Assembly: GCA_964016105.1 (NCBI GenBank)
Contig: CAXHEX010000010.1
Coordinates: 62,001-126,000 of the forward strand
Direction of reading: 5' to 3'
Length of the DNA stretch: 64,000 nucleotides
Source of the DNA: Ketobacter sp964016105
GTDB taxonomy: Bacteria; Pseudomonadota; Gammaproteobacteria; Pseudomonadales; Ketobacteraceae
The notes below the pieces were generated by a model, which worked only from the letters and a program-made list of their open reading frames with translations, was not told the DNA's origin and ran no database searches. The position numbers and the translations under genes are program-made. Positions 16,247-24,549 of the stretch are shown in pieces (positions within the stretch are counted from its first letter, which is position 1; each line of letters begins with the position of its first letter).

Positions 16247-17347
16247 CTATGGACGATGGGCTCTGGCCAAATACTCCGTACTCTGCATCTCCAGCAAGCG
16301 GCTGCAGGTACGCTTGAACTCAAACTCCAGCTTTCCCCCACTGTATAACTGGTCAATGGGCGCTTCCGCAGACATAATCAATTTCACGTTTCTATCGTAG
16401 AACTCATCCACCATGTTAATGAAACGTCGGGCCATATCGTCCTGAGCAGCCCCCATCACGGGCACATCCGAAACCAGCACCGCATGGTATATTCGAGCAA
16501 GCTCAATATAGTCGTTCTGGCTACGGGGGCCATCGCAAAGGGAAACAAAATCACACCACAGCACATCATCCGCCACAGACTTGGTACTTATTGGACGGCC
16601 GTTCACCTCGATCCCCTCACGGGGATGCCCCGGTTCGGGCGCCAGAGCCTGAAAGCTACTTTGTAAGCTGGTGTGGGCTTCATCATCCAGCGGAAAATGA
16701 AAAATCTCCGCCTGCTCCAGTGTGCGCAGACGGTAATCCACACCACTGTCCACATTCACAATTTCCGTATATTTATTGATCAGCTCAATGGCAGGCAAGA
16801 ATCGAGCTCGCTGCAAACCATCCTTATACAGCTGATCAGGAACGATGTTGGAAGTGGCCACCAAAGTTACGCCCCGGGCAAACAGTTTTTCCATCAATCC
16901 GCCCAAAATCATGGCATCGGTAATATCAGTAACAAAAAACTCATCGAAGCAAAGCACCCTGGCCTCTTCGGAAAGACTATCGGCCACGATCTCCAAGGGG
17001 TTTTTCTCCCCTTGAAATTGCCTTAGATCACGGTGCACCCGCTGCATAAAGCGATGAAAGTGCACCCGCTGCTTGCGCCGAAACGGCAGGCACTCAAAAA
17101 AGGTGTCAACCAGGTAGGTTTTGCCTCGCCCTACCCCGCCCCAGAAATACAAACCCATGCAAGGGGTTTTTTCCTGGGCGCGGGCATTGGGAGAAATTCT
17201 GGACCAGAGTGACCGTGGTCTATTTTCGTAGCGATCGATGAGGTCGTGGTAGAGCCGATCCAGCTTCTGGACCGCCGCCTCTTGGGCCGAATCATAACTG
17301 AAATCGTCTCGGGTGAGGTCCTGTTGATATTTCTCTAAGGGCGTCAT
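16247..17347 (-). CDS. zapE: Cell division ATPase ZapE (AFG1-like)
   Basis: ZapE is an AFG1-family AAA-type ATPase that associates with the Z ring and modulates FtsZ during stress. The 366-residue protein has Walker A in GGVGRGKTYLVD (K76, T77), a Walker B-like VLCFDEFFVTDITDA around residue 135, the sensor segment LVATSNIVPDQLYKDGLQR, and a C-terminal FEFKRTCSRLLEMQS. It lies between rplM and yhcB as in many gammaproteobacteria. No SD stands out upstream of the ATG. Confidence 0.93.
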   Translation of the reverse strand: MTPLEKYQQDLTRDDFSYDSAQEAAVQKLDRLYHDLIDRYENRPRSLWSRISPNARAQEKTPCMGLYFWGGVGRGKTYLVDTFFECLPFRRKQRVHFHRFMQRVHRDLRQFQGEKNPLEIVADSLSEEARVLCFDEFFVTDITDAMILGGLMEKLFARGVTLVATSNIVPDQLYKDGLQRARFLPAIELINKYTEIVNVDSGVDYRLRTLEQAEIFHFPLDDEAHTSLQSSFQALAPEPGHPREGIEVNGRPISTKSVADDVLWCDFVSLCDGPRSQNDYIELARIYHAVLVSDVPVMGAAQDDMARRFINMVDEFYDRNVKLIMSAEAPIDQLYSGGKLEFEFKRTCSRLLEMQSTEYLARAHRP

Positions 17348-17384
17348 GCTACATCATTCCAAAAAGTTTCCACTCGCAACCCGC

Positions 17385-18032
17385 TTACTGGTCGTTCAAT
17401 AATAGCTTTTTGACCTCTACCAAACGCCCATGAAAAAAATGGCCGGCGCCAGCCAGGCAGTGAACCTGTTTAGTGGAGCTCACTTGTTGGTACCAGGACT
17501 TGATTTCATCACTGTCCACCACTTCATCCGCATCGCCATATATCAACGTGAGGGGGCAGCTAAACTGGGTCAGCTTATCAAAAGGGTAATTTACCACGGC
17601 GGGAGCCACCAGTAACAAATCTTCGATCGGGAAATCCTGTTCAATGGCGCGCTGGCAGGTGGCAGCGGAAACAAAGGCGCCGAAAGAAAACCCCGCCAGG
17701 TGCAGCTTCGCTTCTGGCATCTGCCGGGTAACCCAGGCCAGTACCGCCAACAAATCGTCTTGCTCACCTATTCCATCGGCATAAGCACCTTCACTTTTTT
17801 CCACACCACGGAAGTTGAATCGCACTACCACGTGCCCCAAATCCCGCCGCGCCCGCGCAACGGTGTGAACCACTTTGTTGTTCATAGTGCCACCCATCAG
17901 AGAATGAGGATGACAGACAATGGAAACATTTTGCCTGTCGTTGGCGGACGTTTCGCTGCAGGTCACGATAGCCTGGAGATCGCCCACCGGGCCAGGAATC
18001 GCTAGCGCACTGTCACCTGGTGTAAAAACCAT
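17385..18032 (-). CDS. Alpha/beta hydrolase (COG2945-type)
   Basis: A 215-residue cytoplasmic serine hydrolase-like protein of the short dienelactone/COG2945 group; the substrate is unknown. Visible motifs are CHPHSLMGGTMNNKVVHT near the N-terminus, RFNFRGVEKSEG (an oxyanion-region motif), the nucleophile elbow GFSFGAF (Ser flanked by glycines), LIYGDADEVV for the acid, and a terminal GAGHFFHG for the histidine. I start at the ATG at 18032 (GGAG upstream) rather than a TTG 15 nt earlier. A similar hydrolase gene lies in this position in Pseudomonas. Confidence 0.85.
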   Translation of the reverse strand: MVFTPGDSALAIPGPVGDLQAIVTCSETSANDRQNVSIVCHPHSLMGGTMNNKVVHTVARARRDLGHVVVRFNFRGVEKSEGAYADGIGEQDDLLAVLAWVTRQMPEAKLHLAGFSFGAFVSAATCQRAIEQDFPIEDLLLVAPAVVNYPFDKLTQFSCPLTLIYGDADEVVDSDEIKSWYQQVSSTKQVHCLAGAGHFFHGRLVEVKKLLLNDQ

Positions 18033-18176
18033 TTTCTCTGCTCCCAAAATTCGTAACTAAAAACCGCCCGGTTTCAGGCTGGACACATCTTATAAGCAAG
18101 GGCGACCTATGTCATCTTGGCATATATACTAGTATCATCCGTTCGAACATTGAAAATCTGGCTTGGGAGTGAATCT

Positions 18177-18647
18177 ATGGAAACTATCACGATTGTTGCG
18201 TTTGTTGGGGGCATTATTCTTGGAGCACTTGGTTGCTTTCTGGTGATGACCCGCACCCGTGCACAGGGCAATATCGAACAGCAACTAAGAGAGCTACAGG
18301 AAGAATTCACCGCTTACAGGGAAAATGTTAATACCCACTTTAATAAAACTGCGGAAATGGTGAACACGCTGACAGAAAATTATTTAACGGTTCAGAAACA
18401 CCTGGAAGACGCCGCGGAGACCTTTGCTGAACCACCCAAGAGTTTCCAACTGCAGAGCGCCCTTGAAAACAAGAAAACGCCCTTCGTTTCCCTGGAAGCA
18501 AAACAGAAACCAACGGAAGAAGAGACGCCCGACGCACAGTTTGACGAAACCGACATGAAGCAACCAAGGGACTACGCACCTAAAGGTGATACCAAAGAAA
18601 AAGGTACACTATCAGAAGAATTTGGCCTCCATGACTCAAAGCCATAA
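18177..18647 (+). CDS. yhcB: YhcB/ZapG family membrane protein (DUF1043)
   Basis: YhcB (also called ZapG or LapD) is an inner-membrane protein linked to cell-envelope growth and division. The 156-residue product has one N-terminal membrane helix (IVAFVGGIILGALGCFLVM), a coiled-coil segment with EQQLRELQEEFTAYRENV, then a long hydrophilic tail rich in Glu, Lys and Pro. The ATG at 18177 has GGGAG 8 nt upstream; the open frame extends further upstream without a better start. It diverges from the hydrolase, and zapE is nearby as in E. coli. A strong terminator follows. Confidence 0.9.
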   Translation: METITIVAFVGGIILGALGCFLVMTRTRAQGNIEQQLRELQEEFTAYRENVNTHFNKTAEMVNTLTENYLTVQKHLEDAAETFAEPPKSFQLQSALENKKTPFVSLEAKQKPTEEETPDAQFDETDMKQPRDYAPKGDTKEKGTLSEEFGLHDSKP

Positions 18648-18658
18648 CCCATAAAAAT

Positions 18659-18700
18659 GGGGGCTTTCTCACCACAATCAAGCCCCCTTAATATTTAATT
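18659..18700 (+). terminator. Rho-independent terminator after yhcB
   Basis: An 8-bp stem GGGGGCTT/AAGCCCCC with a 13-nt loop, followed by an A/T-rich run ending in TTTAATTTTT, starting 11 bp after the yhcB stop. Confidence 0.8.
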
Positions 18701-18708
18701 TTTCCAGC

Positions 18709-18735
18709 CTTGAAACAGCAAAATGACTTCCCCAT
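18709..18735 (+). promoter_or_regulatory. Sigma32 (RpoH)-type heat-shock promoter for hsp20
   Basis: CTTGAAA (18709-18715), a 14-bp spacer, then CCCCATAT (18730-18737). This is a near-exact match to the sigma32 consensus CTTGAAA-N(12-14)-CCCCATNT. The predicted start is about 45 nt before the hsp20 ATG. I infer heat-shock control from the sequence and from the nature of the gene. Confidence 0.8.
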
Positions 18736-18786
18736 ATCTCACTTGTCTGAAGTGATAATCAAGTAACCTAAGTGAGGAAGTCCCAA

Positions 18787-19194
18787 ATGGCAATTGCAAC
18801 TTTGAACCCTTGGCAAGTATTGGATCATCTTAGTAATGACCGTAACCCAAGCCGCTACAGCACCCGCCCCTGGCAACCATTGGTGGACATATCCGAGTCC
18901 GCCAATCAATACCAGATTCAATTGGAGTTACCCGGTGTAGCTCAAGAGCAGGTACAGGTCGAGCAGGAACAAAACCTGCTGAAAATCAGTGGCCAAAAAC
19001 CTCGAATCGAAGAAGAAGGCGTCAAATATCATTACCGCGAGCGCAGCAACGGACGATTCAGTCGCTCCTTCCGTTTACCGGAGGATGCCGACCATAACGC
19101 CATCCAAGCCAAATTTGAGCATGGCCTGCTGCACATAAGCATTGCTAAAAAAGTCCAGGCGCAACCAAGAAAGATCGAAATCCAGACCAGCTAA
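18787..19194 (+). CDS. Small heat-shock protein, Hsp20/alpha-crystallin family
   Basis: Small heat-shock proteins hold unfolding proteins in oligomeric complexes until ATP-dependent chaperones refold them. The 135-residue product has a short N-terminus, a full alpha-crystallin domain (from WQPLVDISESANQYQI to about residue 120) with ELPGV and the conserved GRFSRSFRLPEDAD, and the closing FEHGLLHISIAKK. The ATG at 18787 has GAGGAA upstream; a GTG 15 nt earlier is less likely. It is preceded by a sigma32-type promoter and followed by a GC-rich hairpin, so it is a single-gene unit. Confidence 0.93.
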   Translation: MAIATLNPWQVLDHLSNDRNPSRYSTRPWQPLVDISESANQYQIQLELPGVAQEQVQVEQEQNLLKISGQKPRIEEEGVKYHYRERSNGRFSRSFRLPEDADHNAIQAKFEHGLLHISIAKKVQAQPRKIEIQTS

Positions 19195-19201
19195 AACCGC
19201 T

Positions 19202-19225
19202 CCCACCCCCGCCATCGGGGGTGGG
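19202..19225 (+). terminator. Hairpin after hsp20, probable terminator
   Basis: A 10-bp perfect stem (CCCACCCCCG with CGGGGGTGGG) around a 4-nt loop, starting 7 bp after the stop. The downstream bases are only moderately T-rich (CCCTTCAAATAAACTTCTTT), so termination could be weak or Rho-assisted. Confidence 0.55.
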
Positions 19226-19475
19226 GCCCTTCAAATAAACTTCTTTAGGCAAATTTGTTTACCCAAGCTCACCCACCAAACCCAGGCACCACTCACATGG
19301 AATATGGAATTCATCCACTCGAGATGCTATCATCGCAGCCGCTCGCCAGTGGCTCGAGGTAAGTGAGGGTTTCGGGTTGAATTAGGCAAATTGAGTGTTT
19401 GTTCTCCCTGTACCTTTCTCAAGGCAGCTTTCCCCCTATACTTATCAGTTAACAAAGACCCTAAAGGAAATTGTA

Positions 19476-20666
19476 ATGATCAAACCCCATGGTGCAGACG
19501 CACTCAAACCGTTGTTCGTCTACGATACGGAAAAACACCACGCCCTCAATCAGGAGGCTTTGGAGCTACCATCTTTGCTGGTGACTTCCGCTACCGCCGC
19601 CAATGCAGTGATGCTGGGAGCCGGATATTTCACCCCTCTGGAAGGTTATATGAACCTTGCTGACGCCCTGGCCGTAGCCGAAAACCTTCACACCAGCGAT
19701 GGTTTATTCTGGCCCGTACCCATCATTAATTTGAATAAAGACATCAGCAGCATCGGTGATGCCAAGCGCATTGCACTGCGCGACCCCAACGTAGAAGGCA
19801 ACCCCGTGTTGGCCATTATGGATATCGAAGCCATCGAGACTGTATCCGATGAGCAGATCGATTTCATGGCAGAGAACATCTTTGGCACCCTGGATCCAGA
19901 GCATCCCGGCGTTGCAGCCTTCAAGGCACAGGGCAACACCCTGCTTTCAGGGCCCATACAAGTACTGAACTTCAGTTACTTCCAAAACGATTTTCCAGAT
20001 ACTTTCCGTACGGCGGTGGAAATTCGAAATGAGATACAAGAGCGCGGCTGGAATAAGGTAGTTGCTTTCCAGACCCGTAACCCCATGCATCGTGCCCACG
20101 AAGAACTGTGTCGCATGGCGCAAAAAGATCTTGATACCGACGGTATTCTGGTGCACATGCTACTGGGCAAGTTGAAGCCGGGTGATATTCCAGCAGATGT
20201 ACGTGATGCCTGCATCCGAAAAATGGTTGAGCTGTATTTCCCTGCCAATACCGTAATGATCACAGGGTACGGCTTCGACATGCTTTACGCTGGCCCACGG
20301 GAAGCGGTACTGCACGCAGTGTTCCGTCAGAACTGTGGCTGCAGCCACCTGATCGTAGGCCGCGATCACGCCGGTGTGGGTGATTACTACGGCGGCTTCG
20401 ATGCACAGACCATATTTGACGAGAAAGTGCCTGCTGATGCGCTGGAAATTGAAATCTATCGCGCAGACCACACGGCCTACTCGAAGAAGCTGGACCGCGT
20501 TGTAATGATGAAAGACGCGCCGGACCACGAGAAAGAAGACTTTATTTTACTGTCCGGAACCAAGGTTCGAGAAATGCTGGGCAACGGCATCAAGCCACCA
20601 CCTGAATTTTCTCGCCCAGAAGTGGCTCAAATTCTGATCGATTATTATCAGAGCAAGACCAGCTAA
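19476..20666 (+). CDS. sat: Sulfate adenylyltransferase, single-polypeptide (Sat) type
   Basis: ATP sulfurylase converts sulfate and ATP to adenosine phosphosulfate and pyrophosphate, or the reverse. The 396-residue protein is the monomeric Sat type, not the CysD/CysN heterodimer. It has the substrate motif QTRNPMHRAHEEL near residue 194, GYGFDMLYAGPREAVLHA, and the second nucleotide motif GRDHAGVGDYYGGFDAQ. No APS-kinase or GTPase domain is fused. The ATG at 19476 has AAGGAAA upstream; the open frame extends 27 codons further without a ribosome site. In Pseudomonas the equivalent chromosomal position holds cysD and cysN. An ideal terminator follows. Confidence 0.93.
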   Translation: MIKPHGADALKPLFVYDTEKHHALNQEALELPSLLVTSATAANAVMLGAGYFTPLEGYMNLADALAVAENLHTSDGLFWPVPIINLNKDISSIGDAKRIALRDPNVEGNPVLAIMDIEAIETVSDEQIDFMAENIFGTLDPEHPGVAAFKAQGNTLLSGPIQVLNFSYFQNDFPDTFRTAVEIRNEIQERGWNKVVAFQTRNPMHRAHEELCRMAQKDLDTDGILVHMLLGKLKPGDIPADVRDACIRKMVELYFPANTVMITGYGFDMLYAGPREAVLHAVFRQNCGCSHLIVGRDHAGVGDYYGGFDAQTIFDEKVPADALEIEIYRADHTAYSKKLDRVVMMKDAPDHEKEDFILLSGTKVREMLGNGIKPPPEFSRPEVAQILIDYYQSKTS

Positions 20667-20689
20667 GCCTGTTTCCCTGGGAAACATCC

Positions 20690-20717
20690 AAAAAGCCGCC
20701 TAATAGGCGGCTTTTTT
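20690..20717. terminator. Bidirectional Rho-independent terminator between sat and the Nif3-like gene
   Basis: AAAAAGCCGCC, a 5-nt loop TAATA, then GGCGGCTTTTTT. The stem is flanked by A5 on one side and T6 on the other, so it can end sat (plus) and the convergent Nif3-like gene (minus). Confidence 0.9.
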
Positions 20718-20744
20718 GTACCTAAAAGGACGGACAACACCAAC

Positions 20745-21503
20745 TTAAGCCGGGTTATCAATATCCACAAACTGATGCTGTAGCTGAAACCGGTCTGCCA
20801 GATGCTGACCCAAAGCCATGGCACCGTAGCGCTCAGATGCATGATGCCCCACCGCGAAGTAATGAATACCGCTCTCGCGGGCGATATGGGTGGTTTGTTC
20901 GGAAATTTCACCGCTAATGTAGGCATCAACCCCCATAGCGACGGCTTTTTCTATATAGTTCTGGGCACCACCAGTACACCAGGCCACCCGCCGCACTGCA
21001 TGGCTTCCCGCCGCCACCACCAAGGGCTTACGCTGCAGCGCTGTGTCGATCAAAGCAGTGAATTGATTCAACTCAAGAGCCGAATCAAGGCTGCCCACAT
21101 TACCTATGGGGCGCTGCTCCTGGGGATCCAAGCCCCCTTCTACGGTGAGCCCCAGTCGTTTTGCCAGCTGGGCATTGTTACCCAGGTCCGGGTGAGCATC
21201 CAATGGCAGATGATAGGCGATGAGATTAATGTTGTGATCCATAAGAGCCTTAACTCGGCGGTATTTCATGCCGGTTATAGTGGGATCTTCACCACGCCAA
21301 AAATAACCATGATGCACCAGCACCGCATTCGCTTTCTGAGCAATGGCCTGGTCAATCAAGGCTTGGCTTGCGGTAACCCCAGACACCAAGATTTGAATTT
21401 CATCCGCGCCTTGAACCTGAAGCCCGTTGGGGGCGTAATCTTTGAAACGTTCAGGCTCCAGCAAATTAGTCAGATACTGCAATAGATGGGTGCGATCGAT
21501 CAT
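20745..21503 (-). CDS. Nif3-like dinuclear metal-centre protein (YbgI family)
   Basis: This is a member of the widespread Nif3/YbgI family, toroidal metal-binding proteins sometimes described as GTP cyclohydrolase I type 2-like; their physiological role is not settled. The 252-residue sequence has the metal-binding motif VLVHHGYFWRG near residues 60-70, AYHLPLDAHPDLGNN (DxH) near 95-110, and AVGHHASERYGAMALG near 215-230, together supplying His, Asp and Glu ligands. ATG at 21503. It diverges from the DegS-like gene, a neighbour relationship also found in Pseudomonas. Confidence 0.9.
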   Translation of the reverse strand: MIDRTHLLQYLTNLLEPERFKDYAPNGLQVQGADEIQILVSGVTASQALIDQAIAQKANAVLVHHGYFWRGEDPTITGMKYRRVKALMDHNINLIAYHLPLDAHPDLGNNAQLAKRLGLTVEGGLDPQEQRPIGNVGSLDSALELNQFTALIDTALQRKPLVVAAGSHAVRRVAWCTGGAQNYIEKAVAMGVDAYISGEISEQTTHIARESGIHYFAVGHHASERYGAMALGQHLADRFQLQHQFVDIDNPA

Positions 21504-21591
21504 GAAAAGGCTCCAACGATGTCAGTGGAGGATTATAGGCTGACATGGTACCTTGGCAACCCACAAGCTTTGCCCCAGACCGAGGAAATTC

Positions 21592-22746
21592 GTGATAAAC
21601 GCCCTGCGCTCCTTAACCACGCCCATTATTATCGGCCTGATTGTCGCTCTTTTTTATCTGCTTCTGGTGGAACGCCAGAAGCCCACTCAATACGAAATTG
21701 TGTTGCTTGAAAAAAAGGTAGATTCAGAGCCACTCCAGAGCACCATAAATCTCACTGATACTGTCTCTTACGCGGATGCGGTGGCGAAAGCCAGACCGGC
21801 GGTGGTGAACATCTACACCACCAAACTGGTTACCGAACGCCAACACCCCCTGTTAAACAACCCCATTTTCAGGCGCTTTTTTGGTATGAATGAGGCACCA
21901 AGACGACAGCGAATGGAATCCAGCCTGGGATCCGGTGTCATCATCAGCCCATCAGGGTATGTGGTTACCAATAACCACGTGATTGCAGGTGCGGATCAGA
22001 TTAAAGTGGCCCTGGGAGATGGCCGTGAAAGCGTGGCAAACGTGGTGGGCACGGATCCCGAAACCGATCTGGCGCTACTCTATATTGACATGCCCAACCT
22101 GCCTTCTATCACCCTGGCCAGCTCCGATAACCTGCGCACAGGCGACGTGGTTTTGGCCATTGGCAATCCCTTCGGAGTGGGCCAAACCGTTACCAAAGGA
22201 ATAATCAGCGCCCTTGGCCGCCACCAAATGAATCTAAGTTCTTTTGTGGATTACATCCAGACCGATGCAGCCATCAACCCGGGCAATTCCGGTGGCGCAT
22301 TAATCAACGCCTTCGGTGATCTTATCGGCATCAACACCGCCATTTTTTCTGAATCCGGCACATCTTTGGGAATTGGTTTCGCTATTCCCGTGGTCACCGC
22401 AAAACAGGTCATCAAAGACCTGGTTCAGCACGGTCAGGTGATTCGGGGCTGGGTGGGTATCGAGCCGCGAATGCTCGACCCAGCGATGGCAAAGGCACTA
22501 AACCTGCCCAATGTTTCCGGGATACTGGTCTATGGGATATACAAACCCAGCCCCGCTAACCAGGCGGGTATTAGCCCCGGTGATATCATAACCCACATCA
22601 ACGGCAATGCCTTCGACGACCCCAGAGCCGTCATGAATCTGATCACCGAAATGGAACCTGGCAGTAAAGTCACTATCAGAGTAATAAGACAACGTCAGAC
22701 CTTAGACATACTGGTGGTGGTGGGATCACGCCCCCACCCCCAATAA
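21592..22746 (+). CDS. degS: Membrane-anchored periplasmic serine protease, DegS/AlgW type
   Basis: DegS/AlgW senses misfolded outer-membrane proteins through its PDZ domain and cleaves the anti-sigma factor RseA/MucA. The 384-residue protein has one N-terminal membrane anchor (TPIIIGLIVALFYLLLVE), a trypsin-like domain with the catalytic triad in TNNHVIAG (H129), ETDLALL (D159) and GNSGGAL (S233), and a single C-terminal PDZ domain (about 280-375). I chose the GTG at 21592 because GAGGAA lies 6 nt upstream; a TTG 39 nt earlier has no such site. In Pseudomonas this gene is algW. rseA and rpoE are not in the window. Confidence 0.92.
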   Translation: MINALRSLTTPIIIGLIVALFYLLLVERQKPTQYEIVLLEKKVDSEPLQSTINLTDTVSYADAVAKARPAVVNIYTTKLVTERQHPLLNNPIFRRFFGMNEAPRRQRMESSLGSGVIISPSGYVVTNNHVIAGADQIKVALGDGRESVANVVGTDPETDLALLYIDMPNLPSITLASSDNLRTGDVVLAIGNPFGVGQTVTKGIISALGRHQMNLSSFVDYIQTDAAINPGNSGGALINAFGDLIGINTAIFSESGTSLGIGFAIPVVTAKQVIKDLVQHGQVIRGWVGIEPRMLDPAMAKALNLPNVSGILVYGIYKPSPANQAGISPGDIITHINGNAFDDPRAVMNLITEMEPGSKVTIRVIRQRQTLDILVVVGSRPHPQ

Positions 22747-22758
22747 GCGAGCAACCCC

Positions 22759-23196
22759 ATGATCAAGCAATTAAAGCAGTGGCTCAACCAGGCCAACGCT
22801 GAAACAGAGGTAGAAATATCCACCCCCATGGCCGCGGCGGCACTGCTGGTGGAAGTGATGGCTGCCGATGACCAGTTCCAGCAAAAGGAACAGACAGCCA
22901 TTGAAAAACTGCTCATGGAAACCCTGAGCTTACCCGCTAATGAAGCTGAAGAGCTGGTGGCTGAAGCTCGCAAGCACCACGACGCGGCCAATGATTTGTA
23001 CCAATTAACAAAAAGAATCAATCAGGATTACGACCCGGAACAGAAGAAGCAATTGGTATTGGACATGTGGAAAGTGGCCTATGCCGATGGCGACCTGGAC
23101 CGCTATGAAGACCACATCATCCGCAAAGTAGCGGAGTTATTGTACGTACCTCACAGCCAGTTTATACAGGCCAAGCACCTAGCTAAACCGGAATAA
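22759..23196 (+). CDS. TerB-family protein (COG4103-like)
   Basis: A 145-residue, all-helical acidic protein of the TerB (tellurite-resistance B-like) superfamily; these proteins bind metals or sit at membranes, but the role of stand-alone copies is unknown. Typical features are AAALLVEVMAADDQFQQKE near residues 25-45 and WKVAYADGDLDRYEDHII near 104-121, two acidic repeats with the family's ADG/ADD turn. It begins 12 bp after the DegS-like gene, so the two are probably co-transcribed. No other ter genes are nearby. Confidence 0.8.
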   Translation: MIKQLKQWLNQANAETEVEISTPMAAAALLVEVMAADDQFQQKEQTAIEKLLMETLSLPANEAEELVAEARKHHDAANDLYQLTKRINQDYDPEQKKQLVLDMWKVAYADGDLDRYEDHIIRKVAELLYVPHSQFIQAKHLAKPE

Positions 23197-23211
23197 CCTG
23201 GCGCCAACGAA

Positions 23212-24525
23212 CTATATGTCGGCCTTCATGATGCGATATTCTGCTGAGCGAGCATGGGCCGTGAGACTTTCTCCGCGGGACAGTACCGAAGCCACCTGGC
23301 CCAGTTCCGATGCCTTTTGTGGCGTACACTGAATCAAAGAGCTGCGTTTTTGAAAATCGTATACCCCCAAGGGCGAAGAATAACGCGCTGTGCTAGAGGT
23401 AGGCAGCACGTGATTAGGCCCTGCACAATAGTCGCCAAGGGCTTCAGCGGTATGCCTTCCCATGAAGATCGCTCCAGCGTGTCGCACTTTCGCCGCCATG
23501 GTCTGAGGATCATCCACGGACAACTCCAAGTGCTCTGGAGCTATGTGATTAATCAGCTCCAATGCCTGATCCATATCCGCCACCTTGATGAGTGCTCCCC
23601 GGTTCTTCAACGAAGCGCGGGCGATTTGGTGTCGTTCCAAACCCGGTAGCAAAGCCTCTAATGACGCTCTCACTTTCTCCAGAAATTCGGCATCGGGGCT
23701 AACCAAAATAGACTGAGCATCCTCATCATGCTCAGCCTGGGAAAACATATCCATGGCAATCCAATCTGGATCGGTTTTGCCGTCGCACACCACCAGAATC
23801 TCCGACGGGCCGGCAATCATATCAATGCCCACCTGCCCAAACACCATTCGTTTTGCGGTGGCCACATAGATATTCCCCGGCCCCACAATCTTATCCACCC
23901 TGGGCACGGTTTCAGTGCCATAGGCCAAAGCAGCCACCGCCTGGGCACCGCCAATGGTGATCACCTTGTCCACCCCGGCAATTTTGGCTGCCGCCAATAC
24001 CATTTCGTTAACTTCCCCGTCAGGGGTAGGCACCACCATAACAACTTCTGCCACCCCAGCCACTTTCGCCGGAATCGCATTCATTAACACGGACGAGGGA
24101 TAACTGGCCTTGCCACCAGGAACATAAAGCCCGGCGCGATCCAGAGGTGTCACCTGCTGCCCTAACAGAGTGCCATCCTCCTCCTCGTAGGACCAGGATT
24201 CTTGCTTTTGATGCTGGTGATAGCTGCGCACACGCTTGGCGGCGTATTCCAATGCGTCTCTTTGCTGCTGAGGTATGGTATCCAGCGCCTGTTGCAAACG
24301 ACTGTCTGGCACCACTAATTCCGCCATGGACGCAACGTCGAGCCGATCAAAGCGCTTGCAGTATTCCAACACCGCCTTATCTCCACGATCACGCACATCG
24401 TTAACAATATCCGCCACCACCGACTGAACCGTATGATCTGATACGCTCTCCCACGCCAACAACGCTTCTAAACGCGCGTTGAAATCACTTTGATTGGCAT
24501 CGAGCTGAGTAATCTCAAGTGTCAT
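23212..24525 (-). CDS. hisD: Histidinol dehydrogenase
   Basis: HisD oxidises L-histidinol to L-histidine in two NAD-linked, zinc-dependent steps, the end of histidine synthesis. The 437-residue protein is full length and shows YVPGGKASYPSSVLMNAIPAKVAG, the nucleotide-region IAGPSEILVVCDG, the Zn/active-site SQAEHDEDAQSIL, and the closing EHLELS with GAIFMGRHTAEALGDYCAGPNHVLPT. It lies 24 bp downstream of hisG. The following gene is the convergent TerB-like gene, so hisC, which often comes next in this cluster, is not here. Confidence 0.96.
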   Translation of the reverse strand: MTLEITQLDANQSDFNARLEALLAWESVSDHTVQSVVADIVNDVRDRGDKAVLEYCKRFDRLDVASMAELVVPDSRLQQALDTIPQQQRDALEYAAKRVRSYHQHQKQESWSYEEEDGTLLGQQVTPLDRAGLYVPGGKASYPSSVLMNAIPAKVAGVAEVVMVVPTPDGEVNEMVLAAAKIAGVDKVITIGGAQAVAALAYGTETVPRVDKIVGPGNIYVATAKRMVFGQVGIDMIAGPSEILVVCDGKTDPDWIAMDMFSQAEHDEDAQSILVSPDAEFLEKVRASLEALLPGLERHQIARASLKNRGALIKVADMDQALELINHIAPEHLELSVDDPQTMAAKVRHAGAIFMGRHTAEALGDYCAGPNHVLPTSSTARYSSPLGVYDFQKRSSLIQCTPQKASELGQVASVLSRGESLTAHARSAEYRIMKADI

Positions 24526-24549
24526 GGGTTTACCTTCAAGGCAGTGAAC

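Noticed and set aside
20671..20685. Palindrome GTTTCCC-T-GGGAAAC after sat
   Set aside because: Short, isolated and directly before a clear terminator; no second copy seen, so no operator claim.
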